A DNA stretch of 14,386 bases, from the NCBI GenBank assembly GCA_964393835.1, contig CAYMUN010000018.1, positions 1 to 14,386 on the forward strand. Reading direction: 5' to 3'. This DNA comes from CAYMUN01 sp964393835. GTDB taxonomy: Bacteria; Patescibacteriota; Saccharimonadia; Saccharimonadales; UBA4665. Shown here piece after piece: positions 13,784-14,386 of this stretch (positions are counted from its first letter, which is position 1; each line of letters starts with the position of its first letter). The notes below the pieces were generated by a model. The model was given only the letters and a program-made list of their open reading frames with translations. It had not been told where the DNA came from and did not search any database. Both the position numbers and the translations under genes were made by a program.

Positions 13784-13980
13784 CGACAGTCAACTTTTTG
13801 TTTTTTTGAAAAGTTTTTGTTTTTATTGGTGATTCAGCTCGTGTACAAATACAGTTTGCCAAATCAAGTTTGAGAGACTTATGTGTGAGGTGGAGTTTTG
13901 GGAGGTGTTTTGGTGAAGGTACGAGATTTTTTAGCCTGGTTTTCTAAATTTTCCAGGTGTTGACTGTCGAATAGTTGACC
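13773..13980. repeat. 21-bp inverted repeat pair flanking a 166-bp interior
   Basis: Arms 13773-13793 and 13960-13980 are reverse complements at 19 of 21 positions; the shared pattern on the outward strand is TTGACTGTCGA-W-TAG-K-TGACC. A third partial copy of the ATTAGNNGACC half lies at 13751-13761. The arms could pair in RNA, be regulator sites, or be the ends of a miniature inverted-repeat element. No target duplication was seen beside the arms. Confidence 0.6.
13881..13920 (-). promoter_or_regulatory. C-rich, G-free stretch resembling a Rho-utilisation (rut) site
   Basis: The plus strand has 19 G and no C over these 40 bases, so the minus-strand RNA has 19 C and no G. Over 13861-13920 the counts are 23 C and 2 G. 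Unstructured, C-rich, G-poor RNA is the known feature of rut sites. The position in a non-coding leader, after the promoter and before rsmH, fits conditional Rho termination. Function is inferred. Confidence 0.4.
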
Positions 13981-14000
13981 TCGGTTAGGCGGGCTTTCCG

Positions 14001-14028
14001 CTTATAGGATGGCCCGTCATATGGTCAA
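14001..14028 (-). promoter_or_regulatory. Promoter-like pair behind mraZ, directed to rsmH
   Basis: On the minus strand TTGACC (14028-14023), 16 bp, then TATAAG (14006-14001). The predicted +1 near 13994 lies just before the first inverted-repeat arm (13980-13960), a position where a bound protein would block initiation or early elongation. The leader to the rsmH ATG would be about 305 nt. Confidence 0.5.
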
Positions 14029-14059
14029 GTATCATGAATTGTTAAGTTGCCGGCGCTGT

Positions 14060-14386
14060 TTAGGCTGGTGGAGCCATGACGCGCCAGTAGCTGCCGACAC
14101 CGACGGCTACCACGTCGCGGTCGATACCCGCGTAGTCAAGCAAATGCTGCTCGAGCGTGATGCGCCCCTGTTTGTCGTCCGGTCGCATCTCAACCTTGCC
14201 CATCCGGAATTGGACGTTCAAATCTGCTATGCGCTCGTCGAGGATATCGCCGGCTAGTTTTGGTTCGACCAAGTTATCCCACACATCTTTTGGATAGAGG
14301 TGGAGATACTTGCCGAACCCACGAGTTACCACTGCTCCGCTCGCAAACTTATCACGAAGTTCCGGAGGTATGGTTAACCGCCGCTT
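14060..14386 (-). CDS. mraZ: Transcriptional regulator MraZ, 5' end outside the window
   Basis: AbrB-like DNA-binding protein that in other bacteria binds repeats upstream of itself and controls the dcw cluster. 108 residues are visible, the frame staying open to the window edge; the GTG at 14332 is internal, since upstream codons read KRRLTIPPELRDKFASGAV, the first MraZ repeat. The second repeat is DDKQGRITLEQHLLDYAGIDRDVVAVGVGSY. The protein stops only 9 residues later (WRVMAPPA end), shorter than the usual C-terminus, which continues with an EIW segment and a further helix. No alternative frame restores it. The total is probably near 120 residues against about 140-150 usually. Its own promoter and MraZ boxes lie outside the window. 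Confidence 0.88.
   Translation of the reverse strand, partial: KRRLTIPPELRDKFASGAVVTRGFGKYLHLYPKDVWDNLVEPKLAGDILDERIADLNVQFRMGKVEMRPDDKQGRITLEQHLLDYAGIDRDVVAVGVGSYWRVMAPPA

Larger units (their letters stand above)
13691..14059. other. 369-bp mraZ-rsmH interval, probable rsmH leader
   Basis: No gene was found. In minus-strand order the interval holds a promoter-like pair (14028-14001), the first arm of a 21-bp inverted repeat (13980-13960), a C-rich G-free stretch (13920-13881), and an A-rich stretch. These are followed by the second arm (13793-13773), a local 15-bp hairpin (13783-13751) and a 6-bp hairpin (13738-13723) before the rsmH ATG. Such a long, structured spacer between mraZ and rsmH is unusual for dcw clusters. 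Confidence 0.6.

Noticed and set aside
13788..13793. TTGACT in the inner repeat arm (and its copy at 13960-13965) as -35 boxes
   Set aside because: No acceptable -10 hexamer lies 15-19 bases downstream of either copy.
13622..13873. Plus-strand frame of 83 residues with a hydrophobic N-terminus
   Set aside because: It comes from the T-rich leader and the antisense of the Lys/Asn-rich rsmH start; the hydrophobicity is due to poly-T. No RBS or family resemblance was seen.
14060..14110. Frameshift at the end of mraZ
   Set aside because: The other two frames downstream of GVGSY do not read as the missing MraZ C-terminus, so a natural early stop is more likely than an error.
1..14386. CRISPR array, IS element or prophage genes
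   Set aside because: No regularly spaced repeats, transposase, integrase or phage structural proteins were seen; apart from two unassigned small genes, the genes are core functions.

Overview
The window reads as chromosomal core sequence from a bacterium of the Candidate Phyla Radiation (Patescibacteria), most likely a Saccharibacteria (TM7) relative. This placement is an inference. It rests on a protein that joins a sigma-70 region 4 helix-turn-helix to HARE-type winged helices, a cysteine-free topoisomerase I, a stripped-down division and cell-wall (dcw) cluster, and several starts without a Shine-Dalgarno sequence. UGA acts as an ordinary stop (for example in the ATGA overlaps of ftsW/murG and murG/ftsQ), so the UGA=Gly code of Gracilibacteria/Absconditabacteria does not apply. 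No mobile element, prophage, CRISPR array, tRNA or rRNA was seen.

Left part (1-5422, plus strand): dprA (DNA uptake/recombination mediator), a 56-residue two-helix glycine-zipper membrane protein, topA, then a two-gene unit. That unit has a near-consensus promoter and encodes the sigma-region-4/HARE protein followed, 5 nt later, by an unrecognised 181-residue protein. The dprA-topA interval carries a perfect 17-bp inverted repeat containing two TGTATATACA palindromes. It also carries a promoter whose -10 box sits six bases before the small gene's ATG, which suggests a leaderless mRNA.

Middle (5423-6025): about 600 bp without a gene, between convergent transcription units. It is rich in hairpins, including a cloverleaf-like set at 5671-5780 whose closing strand can pair instead with a local hairpin. 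AT-rich DNA with overlapping, oppositely facing promoter-like elements lies next to ftsQ. A structured RNA is possible, but no known family was recognised and the orientation is unresolved.

Right part (6026-14386, minus strand): a compact dcw cluster in the order mraZ (cut by the window edge), rsmH, ftsL-like, ftsI/pbp2, mraY, ftsW, murG, ftsQ. The usual murE, murF, murD, murC, murB and ddl are absent from between these genes, and ftsA/ftsZ do not follow ftsQ. Together the genes provide lipid I/II synthesis (MraY, MurG), septal glycan polymerisation and cross-linking (FtsW, FtsI), the FtsQ/FtsL scaffold, and the regulator/methyltransferase pair MraZ/RsmH.

The most unusual part is the roughly 370-bp interval between mraZ and rsmH. 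It holds a promoter-like site just behind mraZ, a 21-bp inverted repeat (19/21) whose inner arm can also form a local 15-bp hairpin, and a 40-nt stretch that in the minus-strand RNA is C-rich with no G, resembling a Rho-utilisation site. This looks like an attenuation-type leader on the division operon. A second finding is a shared D-[IL]-N-L-G-R motif in the cytoplasmic tails of FtsW and FtsQ.
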